64,000 nucleotides of DNA from Chryseobacterium taeanense (GCF_900099685.1 NZ_FNDW01000001.1:186001-250000); one strand, 5' to 3'. Positions 34,161-43,673 are shown, counted from the first letter of the stretch. Notes: generated from the sequence alone by a model not told the origin. Made by a program: numbers and translations.

Positions 34161-34883
34161 TTATTTTACGGATTCCATGACCATTTTTCTTCCGCCTGCA
34201 TCAATTTCCTGTTTTAAAACTTCCCTTGTCGATTTATCAATAAAATAAGTACTGATTGTTTTCCTGTCCTGAATATCATCCGTTGTTTTTACGATCCAGA
34301 CTTTTTTGCCGTTCAATTCTCCGCTGTTTATGTCTTCAATATAAGCTTTTATAACTCCTTTTTTGGCTGTGGGATTATAATCAAAAATCGGAATGTCAGC
34401 AGAATAATGTTCTTTTAAAGGTAAAAATCTTATGAGTGCCGGATAAGAATTACTGTCGAAATATTGTGTGGAAATTTTTTCATCAACCAGATCTTTCTTC
34501 TGAGATTTTTTATCAAGATAATAGCCGGTTGCTTTATTTTTTTCGAAATTTAAAACCATATCTCTCATCAAATTATAAGAGGAATGATAGATAGGTTGGA
34601 AATCTGAAACTCTGACTACTGTAGAATCTACCCAGGGTTTTCCCGGAGCCTGATTCATTTTTACGGTTGTTTTAATCAGAAGTTTTGTTTTGTCTACCTT
34701 TTTAATTTCGGTGGTGATTTTGCCGATTTCTATTTTTTGATCTCCATTCTCGGCGTACCAGACCGCGTCGGAGATTTCATTTTTAATGAATTTGGATTCA
34801 GGTTTTACATTATTTGGGTTTAATGTTTTTTGAGCAAAAAAATTGGCACTGCTCATTACCAAAAGTATCAGAAATGTTTTCAT
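34161..34883 (-). CDS. Uncharacterised exported protein (DUF3108-like pattern)
   Basis: A 240-residue protein with a signal peptide ending in NFFAQ. The mature part alternates strands around a core KLLIKTTVKMNQAPGKPWVDSTVV and ends with STYFIDKSTREVLKQEID, the kind of lipid-binding half-barrel seen in DUF3108 proteins; assignment is tentative. It is 53 bases behind the M1 peptidase gene on the same strand and may be co-transcribed. Confidence 0.8.
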   Translation of the reverse strand: MKTFLILLVMSSANFFAQKTLNPNNVKPESKFIKNEISDAVWYAENGDQKIEIGKITTEIKKVDKTKLLIKTTVKMNQAPGKPWVDSTVVRVSDFQPIYHSSYNLMRDMVLNFEKNKATGYYLDKKSQKKDLVDEKISTQYFDSNSYPALIRFLPLKEHYSADIPIFDYNPTAKKGVIKAYIEDINSGELNGKKVWIVKTTDDIQDRKTISTYFIDKSTREVLKQEIDAGGRKMVMESVK

Positions 34884-34936
34884 GATTTTTTAATAATAAG
34901 TAGTGCCTTGTAAATAAAAGTTACATTACTTTTTTG

Positions 34937-37321
34937 TTACTTTTTTCCGGCAGCCTGCATAGGATTTATTTTTCCGTTGGACGCACCTCTCGTTTTTCCG
35001 CCTTCTTTTTGTTTGAATAATTCAAATTTTGAAACCTGGGACGTTCCGCCGTCATTACTCCAGAAATTGTTTGAAGTGTCAATATCGGCGGTTTCTCTCA
35101 TCGGATCCAGCTGGATGGATTTTAACTTCTTATCGAAATAATAGGTTTTTGAAACTTTCTGCTCGTTCATTCTCCAGATTTGTGCTGAAGATTTGTCTGT
35201 CAGTTTTGTACCGTCTTCAAATGTGAATTCAAGAATGATAGGCATGACCAGGCCACCTTTATTTACGAAATCAATCTGATATGCTGTAAGATTTTTAAAC
35301 TTATCTTTTTCTTTTTGCGTTAAAGGCTCGGTTCCTTCAAATTTGGAAGTGTATTCTTTATTATTGTCAACTTTTTCCTGACCTCTGTCGTATCTGTAGT
35401 AAAAATCCTGAGCTTCTTTATCCTTATCTACGTAGAACGTGATGCTTTTATCTTCTCTGTTTCTGAGTTTTGAAATGTCTTCAAATTCATTCAATGCCGG
35501 TTTGTCGACCTTATATTTGATTTCTTTTGTTTCTCTCGGCGGCGTATTGAGATCAGGAGTAGCAATCGTTACTTTGTCGATGGCAATATCTACAGGATCT
35601 GTTCCATAAAACCATCCTCTCCAGAACCAGTCTAGATCTTCACCGCTCGCATCTTCCATTGTTCTGAATAAGTCTGCTGGCTCAGGATGTTTGAAAGCCC
35701 ATCTTTTAGCGTATGTTTTGAAAGCTTTATCGAAAAGTTCTCTTCCCATGATGGTTTCGCGAAGAATATTTAAACCTGTTGCCGGTTTTGAATAGGCATT
35801 TGGGCCAAACTGAACGATGTTTTCAGAGTTGGTCATGATCGGTTCCAGCTGATCTTTCGGGAGTTTCATGTAGTCAACAATCGTCCATGCAGGTCCTCTT
35901 TTGGAGGGGAATTTATTGTCCCATTTTTCTTCGGTAAGATATTCCACAAAAGTGTTTAGCCCTTCATCCATCCATGTCCACTGTCTTTCGTCGGAATTAA
36001 TAATCATCGGGAAAAAGTTGTGTCCTACTTCATGGATTACTACGCCCAGCATTCCGTTTTTGATACCTTCTGAATAGGTTCCGTCTTTTTCAGTTCTCCC
36101 GTAATTGAAGCAGATCATTGGGTATTCCATTCCATTGGCCGCTTCTACCGACTGCGCCACCGGATACGGATAAGGAATCGTAAATTCTGAATACGTTTTT
36201 ATTGTATGTGCAACAGCTTTGGTAGAATATTTTCGGTATAAGCCATAAGCTTCTTTAGGATAAAAGCTCATCGCCATTACTTTATTGTTGTTTTCAGGAA
36301 TAAGAACACCCATTCCGTCCCAGACGAATTTTCTGGAAGATGTCCATGCAAAATCCCTTACATCATTGGCTTCAAAATTCCAGGTCTTTCTTTGTTTAGA
36401 ATGGTTTTTCTCCGCTTTTTTCGCTTCATCCAACGTTACAATTTCTACAGGTTCAGTTGCTGTTTTAGATCTGTTATATCGTGCTAATTGCTCAGACGTT
36501 AAAACCTGATCGTAGTTTTTACATTCTCCCGTTCCGCCTACGATATGATCTGCAGGGACATTCATTGAAACTTTAAAGTTACCGAAAGCTAAAGCAAATT
36601 CTCCTCTTCCGGTAAACTGATGGTTCTGCCATCCGTGGAAATCACTGTACACGCACATTCTCGGATACCATTGGGTCATGGTGTAAAGATCGTTTTCGTC
36701 TTCTGCAAAGTTTTCGTAACCTCCGCGGCCGCCCATTTTGATTCTGTTAGGAATGTTATAATTCCAGTCTACTTTAAAAACCAGCTTTTCGCCTTTCTTT
36801 AATATTTTGGGTAAATCAATGCGCATCATCGTTTTGTTTACCGTGTATTTGAGAGGATTTCCTGAAGCGTCTGTTACTTTCTCGAGATTTACTCCATATC
36901 CGTTGTCTGGAACTGGTAAATTGGTAGGACGTAATTGCTGGTCGGTTGAAGCTTTTGGAAGAGTAGAAGAGTATGGGAAGTCTGCTTTTTTTACCGTTGA
37001 TTGTTGGTTTTCATCCAATTGCAACCACATGTAATCAAGATCATCCGGAGAATTGTTGTAATAGGTTATTGTTTCAGAACCTTTCAAGTTTCTTTTATCT
37101 TCATCAAGATATGCGGTAATATCATAATCGGCTCTGTTTTGCCAATAGGCATGACCCGGCGCTCCTGAAGCCGTTCTGTAAATATTTGGTGTGGGAAGGA
37201 TAGTCCCGAGTTGTTCAAATTTATTTCCGTGATTGCTCCCTGGATTATTCTGAATATTTTGTGCGGTGAAACCTACATAGGTAAATACAGAAAGAGAAAG
37301 TATGGCAACTTTTAGCTTCAT
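34937..37321 (-). CDS. M1 family metallopeptidase
   Basis: A 794-residue exported zinc aminopeptidase-like protein. A signal peptide ends in GFTAQN. The N-terminal beta domain precedes the GxMEN-like segment NGMEYPMICF and the zinc motif HEVGHNFFP with the third ligand Glu in WMDEGLNTFVEY. The C-terminal 200 residues are an additional strand-rich domain. ATG 37321 was chosen because the upstream TTG is part of the -7 element TATATTTG at 37346-37353 (minus strand). Near HupE and DUF6702, a neighbourhood I have seen with this peptidase in Bacteroidota. Confidence 0.93.
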   Translation of the reverse strand: MKLKVAILSLSVFTYVGFTAQNIQNNPGSNHGNKFEQLGTILPTPNIYRTASGAPGHAYWQNRADYDITAYLDEDKRNLKGSETITYYNNSPDDLDYMWLQLDENQQSTVKKADFPYSSTLPKASTDQQLRPTNLPVPDNGYGVNLEKVTDASGNPLKYTVNKTMMRIDLPKILKKGEKLVFKVDWNYNIPNRIKMGGRGGYENFAEDENDLYTMTQWYPRMCVYSDFHGWQNHQFTGRGEFALAFGNFKVSMNVPADHIVGGTGECKNYDQVLTSEQLARYNRSKTATEPVEIVTLDEAKKAEKNHSKQRKTWNFEANDVRDFAWTSSRKFVWDGMGVLIPENNNKVMAMSFYPKEAYGLYRKYSTKAVAHTIKTYSEFTIPYPYPVAQSVEAANGMEYPMICFNYGRTEKDGTYSEGIKNGMLGVVIHEVGHNFFPMIINSDERQWTWMDEGLNTFVEYLTEEKWDNKFPSKRGPAWTIVDYMKLPKDQLEPIMTNSENIVQFGPNAYSKPATGLNILRETIMGRELFDKAFKTYAKRWAFKHPEPADLFRTMEDASGEDLDWFWRGWFYGTDPVDIAIDKVTIATPDLNTPPRETKEIKYKVDKPALNEFEDISKLRNREDKSITFYVDKDKEAQDFYYRYDRGQEKVDNNKEYTSKFEGTEPLTQKEKDKFKNLTAYQIDFVNKGGLVMPIILEFTFEDGTKLTDKSSAQIWRMNEQKVSKTYYFDKKLKSIQLDPMRETADIDTSNNFWSNDGGTSQVSKFELFKQKEGGKTRGASNGKINPMQAAGKK

Positions 37322-37389
37322 AACCGAAATTTGTTTAATAATTTTCAAATATAATAATAAGTGGTTGAAAATTTAGAAATGTTTTGTTC

Positions 37390-37968
37390 CTAAAATGGAA
37401 TTCTTTCTAAAGTCATTTTTAATGATAAGGCAAAAACGCCTGACGAAACAAAAAGAACCCAGTCTTTCTGATTGACCTTAAAAATTTTAAGTAAAATAAA
37501 TAGGATGAGTAAAATTCCGAAAACTATCGCAATTTGTCCCAGTTCCAGCCCGATATTAAAGCCTAAAAGAGGTAATAAAATGCTTTGGCTTTTGGCAATC
37601 ATTACTCTTGCAGTATTGGCAAAACCCATTCCGTGGATAAGTCCGAAAATGAGAGCTAAATAATAATTAGCTTTCATCAGGGTGTGCTTTTTATTTTTCA
37701 TGAGAATATTATCCAATGAAGTCAGAACAATTGTCAAAGGAATGAGAAATTCTACCCAGGCAGAATTAACTCTAACGATATCAAAAGTGCTTAGCGCCAG
37801 CGTGATTGAATGCCCAATGGTAAAAGCTGTGACAAGAATTAAGATTTTTTTTAAATCATTAAACGAGTAAACGGCAATCAGTGCCAAAACAAAAAGCTGA
37901 TGGTCAAGTGCATCTAGAGAAATAATATGTTCCCAGCCGAGCTTTAGGTAGAATAAAAAATCCTGCAT
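37390..37968 (-). CDS. HupE/UreJ family membrane protein
   Basis: A 192-residue integral membrane protein with about six helices. The N-terminal GWEHIISLDALDHQLF and the FTIGHSITLALS segment with His residues match HupE/UreJ_2, a family related to nickel or cobalt permeases; the metal is not proven. It is upstream of the M1 peptidase on the same strand and divergent to the toxin-antitoxin pair. Confidence 0.85.
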   Translation of the reverse strand: MQDFLFYLKLGWEHIISLDALDHQLFVLALIAVYSFNDLKKILILVTAFTIGHSITLALSTFDIVRVNSAWVEFLIPLTIVLTSLDNILMKNKKHTLMKANYYLALIFGLIHGMGFANTARVMIAKSQSILLPLLGFNIGLELGQIAIVFGILLILFILLKIFKVNQKDWVLFVSSGVFALSLKMTLERIPF

Positions 37969-38011
37969 TTTCTAATAATATTATTGGAATGCGATGATAC
38001 AAAATTTATTT

Positions 38012-38019
38012 TAACTTTG
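38012..38019 (+). promoter_or_regulatory. -7 promoter element of the toxin-antitoxin pair
   Basis: TAACTTTG, perfect TAnnTTTG match, 15 bases before the ATG. Confidence 0.65.
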
Positions 38020-38034
38020 TGTAAAATTAAAGTG

Positions 38035-38274
38035 ATGAATGTTACCATAGAAATAGATAGAGAGCATTATTCCTTCGTTAAAGAACTCTTAGAAAAATTA
38101 GAAGGAGTTAGGATTGTTAAGACTGATTATGAAACAACTGAAGGCTTACCAACACATGTATTTGAAAAAATCGAAGAATACGGTAAATCTTTGAAAGATG
38201 AAGATTTGATCTCAAAAAAGGATTTCTTTAAATTTATTGATGAAGAAATATGCAGGTTGAATTCTCAGAAATAG
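38035..38274 (+). CDS. Antitoxin-like protein of a type II pair
   Basis: A 79-residue acidic protein with an N-terminal strand MNVTIEIDRE and a helical, charged C-terminal half, the usual plan of an antitoxin that dimerises and binds its toxin. I do not recognise the exact family. It overlaps the RelE/ParE-like gene by 25 bases, the antitoxin-first order. ATG 38035 was preferred over a longer frame whose first codons lie upstream of the promoter. Confidence 0.8.
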   Translation: MNVTIEIDREHYSFVKELLEKLEGVRIVKTDYETTEGLPTHVFEKIEEYGKSLKDEDLISKKDFFKFIDEEICRLNSQK

Positions 38275-38552
38275 CAAGAAAAACTTTAGCTGAAAATGTA
38301 GAATTTCTTAGAAAAACATGGACTGATCGAGAGATTACAATTTTTCTTGATGATATTAAAAAAATTACAAATGATTTGGAAAATGGAAAATATCTTCAAT
38401 TCCGAAACTCATCCTTTAAAACAAAAAGCGTATTGATTGGCAAAAAGCATGTCAGAATGTTTTTCAGAAAAGAAAATGAGGATAAAATAATAGTCCTTCT
38501 TTTCTTTGATATGCGGCAGGATACGCAAAAAATTATTGACTTATTACAATGA
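38250..38552 (+). CDS. RelE/ParE family toxin
   Basis: A 100-residue protein with the RelE/ParE fold pattern: N-terminal VEFSEIARKTLAENVEFL helices, then strands YLQFRNSSFKTKSVLIGKKHVRMFFR and IIVLLFFDMRQDTQKI at the end. Such toxins cleave mRNA at the ribosome or poison gyrase. It overlaps the antitoxin by 25 bases and the next gene by four bases (ATGA), which ties the pair to DUF6702 translation. Confidence 0.88.
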   Translation: MQVEFSEIARKTLAENVEFLRKTWTDREITIFLDDIKKITNDLENGKYLQFRNSSFKTKSVLIGKKHVRMFFRKENEDKIIVLLFFDMRQDTQKIIDLLQ

Positions 38553-39049
38553 AAAAACTACTTTTCTTTTTTCCTATTCTTTTGATTCTTTTCTCTTTTA
38601 CCGGAACGAAACATCCTTATCATGTTGGCTCTGTAGAAATTAATTATAGCCAGAAATCGAAGACTTTTGAAATTACCGGTCGTTTTTTTCTGGATGATCT
38701 GGAAAATGCTTTAAACAATAAATACGGAAAATCGCTGCATTTTAATGATGCTAAATTTAAAAGCCAGCTCAACGAATCCCTGAAAAACTATGCTGTGGAA
38801 TATTTTAAGCTTAAGGCAAACAACAAATTCTTAAACGTAAATTTTGTCGGTTATGAAGAAGACCATGAATCTGTAAATATTTATCTCGAGTCTGAAAAAA
38901 TCGACAATCCTAAAAAAGTAGAAGCAGCTGTAAGTTTTCTTTACAACTTATTTGACGACCAGCTGAATATTGTTCATATCATCGTAAACGGAGAAAGGAA
39001 GAGTGAGAAACTTACTTATCCCAATCGTTATTTATTCCAACAGTTTTAA
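38549..39049 (+). CDS. DUF6702 family exported protein
   Basis: A 166-residue exported protein with a hydrophobic signal segment (about residues 1-20), then KHPYHVGSVEINYSQKSKTFEITGRFFLDDLE, which is typical of DUF6702. The function is unknown, but the family tends to sit near M1 peptidase and HupE genes as here. Its ATG overlaps the toxin stop. Confidence 0.85.
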   Translation: MKKLLFFFPILLILFSFTGTKHPYHVGSVEINYSQKSKTFEITGRFFLDDLENALNNKYGKSLHFNDAKFKSQLNESLKNYAVEYFKLKANNKFLNVNFVGYEEDHESVNIYLESEKIDNPKKVEAAVSFLYNLFDDQLNIVHIIVNGERKSEKLTYPNRYLFQQF

Positions 39050-39130
39050 TTGTTTTTATCTAATTAATAAATTTATTTTGATTTAACATAATATAGTGTA
39101 AATTAGGTAACTTTGCTGCTTATTTTTATA

Positions 39131-40078
39131 ATGAAGATGAGAAAAGCAATTACTATTCTTAGTATATTATTGTTTGTAGTGATAAATGGACAGGAAGGGA
39201 ATACTACTATTTCTGATACTGTCGCTGCTCAAAAGGATTCACTATTATCCTATTCTAATCAGTCCGCTGAATATTCTTTCACGAAAAATCAGGATAATAA
39301 AAATGACATCTGGGGACATTTGAAATATGATGTTGCGACGATGGCCGGTGGCTTCGGAAATGCTTTTACACGTCCTTTATCCTGGGAGAAAAAAGATTAT
39401 CTGAGGTTGGGTGCTACAGTAGCTGTAGTTGGAGCTATTTATCTTGCAGATGAGGACATAAGCCGTACTTTTATACGAAACAGAGAAGATGTTCCTAATG
39501 TTTTCAGAAAATTCGGATGGTATTTTGGGAGTCCTCAGATCAATTATGGTATTACTGGTGCGGTTTATGTGACGGGACTTTTAGCTAATAATGAAAAACT
39601 CCGCAGAACGGGAGTTTTAATGATTACCGCTGCAAGTGCTACAGGAGTTATTCAGCAGATTTCAAAAACAGTTACGGGAAGAGCCAGGCCGGGAGCGGGA
39701 TTGGGAAAGCATTTTTTTAAGCCCTTCGGTCAAGATGCTAACTTCAGGAGTTTTCCTTCCGGACATACTGTTCTTTCTGTCACCACGAGCTATGCATTGT
39801 CTAAGCAGTTTAAAAATCCATGGATAAAAGGAGGAATTCTGGCAGTCGGATCTATTGTTCCCATCTCAAGAGTACTTGATGGTGCCCATTGGTTTTCTGA
39901 TGTGACATTAAGTGCAATTATGAGCATTGCCATCGTGGAAGGAATTGATAAATTTATGAAAAAGAACGGGAAGTATGAAGAGGATAAAAAATACAATATG
40001 GAACAACGTCCTGTTGGTAAAATCGCATGGAATATTAATGCCGGACCTTTAGGGCTGGGAATTGTCGGACGTTTTTAA
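39131..40078 (+). CDS. PAP2 family phosphatase
   Basis: A 315-residue exported or membrane phosphatase. A signal-like N-terminus is followed by a polar segment and the three PAP2 motifs: KTVTGRARPGAG, FPSGHTVLSV and SRVLDGAHWFSDV with catalytic His residues. Such enzymes dephosphorylate lipid or polyprenyl phosphates at the envelope. ATG 39131 is used; the upstream TTG is part of the -7 element TAACTTTG (39108-39115). The end overlaps acpH by four bases in convergent orientation. Confidence 0.92.
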   Translation: MKMRKAITILSILLFVVINGQEGNTTISDTVAAQKDSLLSYSNQSAEYSFTKNQDNKNDIWGHLKYDVATMAGGFGNAFTRPLSWEKKDYLRLGATVAVVGAIYLADEDISRTFIRNREDVPNVFRKFGWYFGSPQINYGITGAVYVTGLLANNEKLRRTGVLMITAASATGVIQQISKTVTGRARPGAGLGKHFFKPFGQDANFRSFPSGHTVLSVTTSYALSKQFKNPWIKGGILAVGSIVPISRVLDGAHWFSDVTLSAIMSIAIVEGIDKFMKKNGKYEEDKKYNMEQRPVGKIAWNINAGPLGLGIVGRF

Positions 40079-40668
40079 TTTTCCAATTGTAGAAGGGCAT
40101 TGATTCCTTTTGCGTGTTCCAGTACATCGGGAAAGAAATCATCATAACATTGCTGTAGAAAATCTTTATTTTTCAAAAAAGCATCGTGAACCGGAATATC
40201 CGTATGCAAATATTTTGCTTTGTTAAGAACATTTCTCATGCTGTAACCGATGTTTTCTTCATGACGGTAATTATAAAGCCAGTCTCCTTCTTCCATTTTT
40301 GAAAGCATTTTTTTGAAATTTTCAGGAAGAAATTCGTAATTTTTGTTTAAAACACGATAAACATTTAATGAATGATCTTTCCAGCCTTGCAAAGAATGTA
40401 AGCTTAAATCATTCGCCACGAAATAATCCATCGCTACATCAACAAAAGCTCCGGCATACAATCTTACCAAAGGCGCAAAAACTTTTTTAGCTTCATGAAT
40501 GGCAGGATGAGAATCTGTAAAAGTATCAATCGCACGGTGTAATGTAATGCCGTCCTGAATGTCTTTTGGAAAAGAAAAGCGATCTCTGTTCCGGATAAAG
40601 TCCTCCAGAAACTGGCCGACAATTTGTCCGTCTGTGAAAGTAAGGAAAGAGTGCGCAAGGTAATTCAT
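40075..40668 (-). CDS. Acyl carrier protein phosphodiesterase (AcpH-like)
   Basis: A 197-residue soluble HD-domain-like enzyme of the AcpH family, which removes the phosphopantetheine group from ACP. The start MNYLAHSFLTF, then GQFLEDFIRNRD, HRAIDTFTDSHP and FVDVAMDYFVANDL carry the His/Asp metal ligands in the expected order. Confidence 0.9.
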   Translation of the reverse strand: MNYLAHSFLTFTDGQIVGQFLEDFIRNRDRFSFPKDIQDGITLHRAIDTFTDSHPAIHEAKKVFAPLVRLYAGAFVDVAMDYFVANDLSLHSLQGWKDHSLNVYRVLNKNYEFLPENFKKMLSKMEEGDWLYNYRHEENIGYSMRNVLNKAKYLHTDIPVHDAFLKNKDFLQQCYDDFFPDVLEHAKGINALLQLEN

Positions 40669-40675
40669 GTTTTAA

Positions 40676-40772
40676 AGTTATGAATTATGAGTTGTAAATT
40701 ATAAGTTGATCACGGCAATTAATATAAACTATTATCGATAAAGGGATAACTCAAAATTTATCACTCATAACT
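40676..40772. repeat. Inverted heptamer-like intergenic repeat
   Basis: Left arm with 7-base units (AGTTATG, AATTATG, AGTTGTA, AATTATA, AGTTGAT) and right arm with ATAACTC, AAAATTT, ATCACTC, ATAACTT in inverted orientation, between radA and the acpH-like gene. Confidence 0.55.
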
Positions 40773-40774
40773 TT

Positions 40775-42127
40775 TTAGAACAATCTTTCGTGAAAATCTT
40801 CAATTTTGCTTACTTCTTCTATCTTGATTCCAAATTTTTTCTTCGGAAGCTTATTGAGATTTGAAATAAAAATTTTCTCATAGCCTAATTTTTCAGCTTC
40901 AGTAATTCTCTGTTCTGCCTGTGCAATGGGTCGGATTTCGCCGCTTAAACCAATTTCTCCAGCAAAACAATAATGTTCGGAAATCGCAATATCTTCGTTG
41001 GAAGAAAGAATGGATGCAACAACTGCCAGATCTAAAGCCGGATCATCGGTTTTTATTCCTCCGGTAATATTTAAGAAAACGTCTTTTGCTCCGAGCTGAA
41101 AACCTGCTCTTTTTTCAAGAACCGCAAGAAGCATATTTAATCTTTTGGCATCAAAACCGGTGGAACTTCTCTGTGGAGTGCCATACACGGCGGTACTTAC
41201 CAATGCTTGAATTTCCAATAGCATCGGACGGTTTCCTTCCAATGTTACGGCTATAGAATTTCCGGAAAGTTCTTCAAATTTTTTGGTAATTAAAATTTCG
41301 GAAGGATTTTTAATTTCTTTTAAACCCTGCGAGATCATTTCGTAAATCCCAATTTCGGAAGTTGATCCGAAACGGTTTTTATTGGCTCTCAATAATCTGA
41401 AAAGATGATTTCTGTCGCCGTCAAAGTTCAATACAACATCCACCATATGCTCCAATACTTTCGGACCGGCAATCTGTCCGTCTTTTGTGATGTGACCGAC
41501 TAAAAATACAGGAATATTATTTTCTTTGGCGTATTTAATAATCTCGTTTGAACACTCTCTGATCTGGGAAACTGTTCCCGGTGAACTTTCAATCAGTTGA
41601 GATTGTAATGTCTGAATAGAATCGATAATCACAAAATCAGGTTCAAGTTTTTTTGCTTCCTGAAGGATCTTTTCGAGATTGGTTTCCGTAAAAAGAAAAC
41701 AGTTCGGATTTTGAATATCCGTTAAGCGGTCGGCTCTCATTTTAATCTGCGAGGCACTTTCTTCCCCGGAAACATAGAAAATCTTTTTCTTCATTTTTAA
41801 AGCCAACTGAAGCAGTAAAGTAGATTTTCCGATTCCTGGTTCACCACCAATCAATGTGACGGATCCTAAAACGATGCCTCCACCCAGAACTCGGTTGAGT
41901 TCCTCGGAAGGGGTTTTAATTCTTGGTTCTTCGCTGGTTTCAACCTCTATAATATTGATGACATGTTGTTTTGATTTTGAAAAAGGCGGAGTTTTGTGTG
42001 AAGATGTTTTTTCTACGATTTCTTCCACTAAAGTATTCCATTGTCCGCAGTTTTTGCATTGTCCCATCCATTGAGAGTACTGTGCACCACAATTTTGACA
42101 GAAATATGCCGTTCTAAGTTTTGCCAT
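40775..42127 (-). CDS. radA: DNA repair protein RadA
   Basis: A 450-residue RecA-like helicase that helps branch migration in recombination. The N-terminal zinc finger is CQNCGAQYSQWMGQCKNCG, Walker A is GGEPGIGKST, the RadA motif KNRFGS is present, and a C-terminal Lon-like domain follows. Complete length. Confidence 0.97.
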   Translation of the reverse strand: MAKLRTAYFCQNCGAQYSQWMGQCKNCGQWNTLVEEIVEKTSSHKTPPFSKSKQHVINIIEVETSEEPRIKTPSEELNRVLGGGIVLGSVTLIGGEPGIGKSTLLLQLALKMKKKIFYVSGEESASQIKMRADRLTDIQNPNCFLFTETNLEKILQEAKKLEPDFVIIDSIQTLQSQLIESSPGTVSQIRECSNEIIKYAKENNIPVFLVGHITKDGQIAGPKVLEHMVDVVLNFDGDRNHLFRLLRANKNRFGSTSEIGIYEMISQGLKEIKNPSEILITKKFEELSGNSIAVTLEGNRPMLLEIQALVSTAVYGTPQRSSTGFDAKRLNMLLAVLEKRAGFQLGAKDVFLNITGGIKTDDPALDLAVVASILSSNEDIAISEHYCFAGEIGLSGEIRPIAQAEQRITEAEKLGYEKIFISNLNKLPKKKFGIKIEEVSKIEDFHERLF

Positions 42128-42186
42128 ACTGCGAAGTTCAAAATTTTTTTTGAATTTTTCTTTCTAATTTTATTTAATTTTCGGGG

Positions 42187-42594
42187 ATGAAAAATATTTT
42201 TTTGAGTTTGATAGTTTTTGTGGTCATGTCTCTTTTGCATGCGCAGTTAACGGATTTTATCGTGAAATATCTCCATCTTCCGGGAGGAAGTTACGGGATG
42301 TATTCAATGTTTATTCTTGTTTTCTGTTCTGTTATTACGGCAATCGGGTTAGTAACGGTGATTATTTTTAGAAATCATTATTATTCAATTTTGCGGATTG
42401 CAATCTTGTTTGAAATTATTTATTTGTTGTTTTTAGTGATTTCAGGAAATAATCCTTTCATTTATTTTTCAGAATCTAATAATGAAAATCTCCTTAAAAT
42501 TTTTATGTATGTAATTTCATTTGTCATTTTATTTATGATGTACCTCATTCATTTACTTTATACAAAAACAATTGATAAAAATTCAAAAAGCTAA
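42187..42594 (+). CDS. Small multi-pass membrane protein of unknown function
   Basis: A 135-residue hydrophobic protein with about four membrane helices (roughly 1-20, 36-60, 65-85 and 100-125). No family is recognised. Divergent to radA and 70 bases before the YceI gene, which has its own promoter. Confidence 0.75.
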   Translation: MKNIFLSLIVFVVMSLLHAQLTDFIVKYLHLPGGSYGMYSMFILVFCSVITAIGLVTVIIFRNHYYSILRIAILFEIIYLLFLVISGNNPFIYFSESNNENLLKIFMYVISFVILFMMYLIHLLYTKTIDKNSKS

Positions 42595-42664
42595 CATAGA
42601 TCAACGCCGTTTTATAAGAACAGGCTTACTTTTGTATCAGAATTTAATTTAAAAAATATATACA

Positions 42665-43234
42665 ATGAAAAAGATATTTTTAACTTTTGTATTTGCACTT
42701 TTAAGTGTTATAGGTTTTGCACAGACAGGATGGCAGGTAGATCCTATGCATTCATCCGTTAATTTCAATATCAAGCACATGGGAATCAGCTTTGTGCAGG
42801 GAAGATTTGATAAGTTTGAAGGTAAAGCGATTACCAAGGGAAATAATCTTGATAATGCTGAACTAAGCTTTAGTGTTTATGTAAGCTCAATCAACACCGG
42901 TGTGGAGATGAGAGACAACCATTTGAAAAGTGCCGATTTCTTTGATGCTGAAAAATTTCCTTACATGACTTTTGTAACAAGCTCTGTGGTTAAAGAAAAA
43001 AATAATTCATATGTATTTAAAGGGAAGCTGACGATAAAAGATGTAACGAAAGAAATCAGTGTTCCTGTTACTTTCGGTGGGGTTACCAAAAACCAGCAGG
43101 GTAAAGAGGTAATGGGTTTCCAGGCTGCATTTAAAGTAAATCGTTTGGATTACAACATCAAATATGATCCTACGGGAGCTGGTGTTGCAAAAGATGTTGA
43201 TGTGAACTTATATTTTGAAATGGTTAAGCAATAA
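42665..43234 (+). CDS. YceI family exported protein
   Basis: A 189-residue YceI-type protein with signal peptide ending in IGFAQ. It is closer to the family consensus than the copy at 5762: WQVDPMHSSVNFNIKHMG, the motif FDAEKFPYMTF and GDKT-like GKLTIKDVTKEI are all present. Binds an isoprenoid-type lipid by analogy. The -7 element is TACTTTTG at 42627-42634; no CRP-like box was found here. Confidence 0.95.
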   Translation: MKKIFLTFVFALLSVIGFAQTGWQVDPMHSSVNFNIKHMGISFVQGRFDKFEGKAITKGNNLDNAELSFSVYVSSINTGVEMRDNHLKSADFFDAEKFPYMTFVTSSVVKEKNNSYVFKGKLTIKDVTKEISVPVTFGGVTKNQQGKEVMGFQAAFKVNRLDYNIKYDPTGAGVAKDVDVNLYFEMVKQ

Positions 43235-43255
43235 TTTCATATAAATTTGATTTAG

Positions 43256-43291
43256 AAAAAAGGTTTTCAATTGTGTTGGAAACCTTTTTTT
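43256..43291 (+). terminator. Terminator of the YceI gene
   Basis: AAAAAAGGTTT pairs with AAACCTTTTTT; the T-run overlaps the next -7 element TATATTTG (43291-43298). Confidence 0.8.
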
Positions 43292-43313
43292 ATATTTGAA
43301 TAAAATTAAATGT

Positions 43314-43673
43314 ATGATTAAAATAAATGAATTAAGATTTAATAACTGTGTAAGTAAAAATGGTGAAGAGAAAATTTTACGAGTTAACTTATATATATTA
43401 CAAAATATTTTATATGGGAATTCAGAGAATTATCAACCTATAAAGTTAGATGATAGTTGGTTTCATAAGTTTGGTTTTGAGATAAATCATGTGGGTTTTA
43501 CGGATAGTAATTTAAGTTACATAACACTTGCTGAATTTATTAATTTAGAAAACTATTATATTTTACGCTTAGCACAAAATCAGATAAGTGTTAAAATAGA
43601 ATATGTACATGAGTTACAAAACTTATATTTTACTTTGACGAATTGTGAACTTGAGCTTAAAGAAAGAATTTAA
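43314..43673 (+). CDS. Uncharacterised small protein
   Basis: A 119-residue soluble protein, strand-rich, very AT-rich in codons compared with pyrG. No family recognised; the size and composition resemble immunity-type or phage-derived small proteins, but that is speculation. ATG 43314 was chosen because the upstream TTG lies in the -7 element TATATTTG. Confidence 0.65.
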   Translation: MIKINELRFNNCVSKNGEEKILRVNLYILQNILYGNSENYQPIKLDDSWFHKFGFEINHVGFTDSNLSYITLAEFINLENYYILRLAQNQISVKIEYVHELQNLYFTLTNCELELKERI

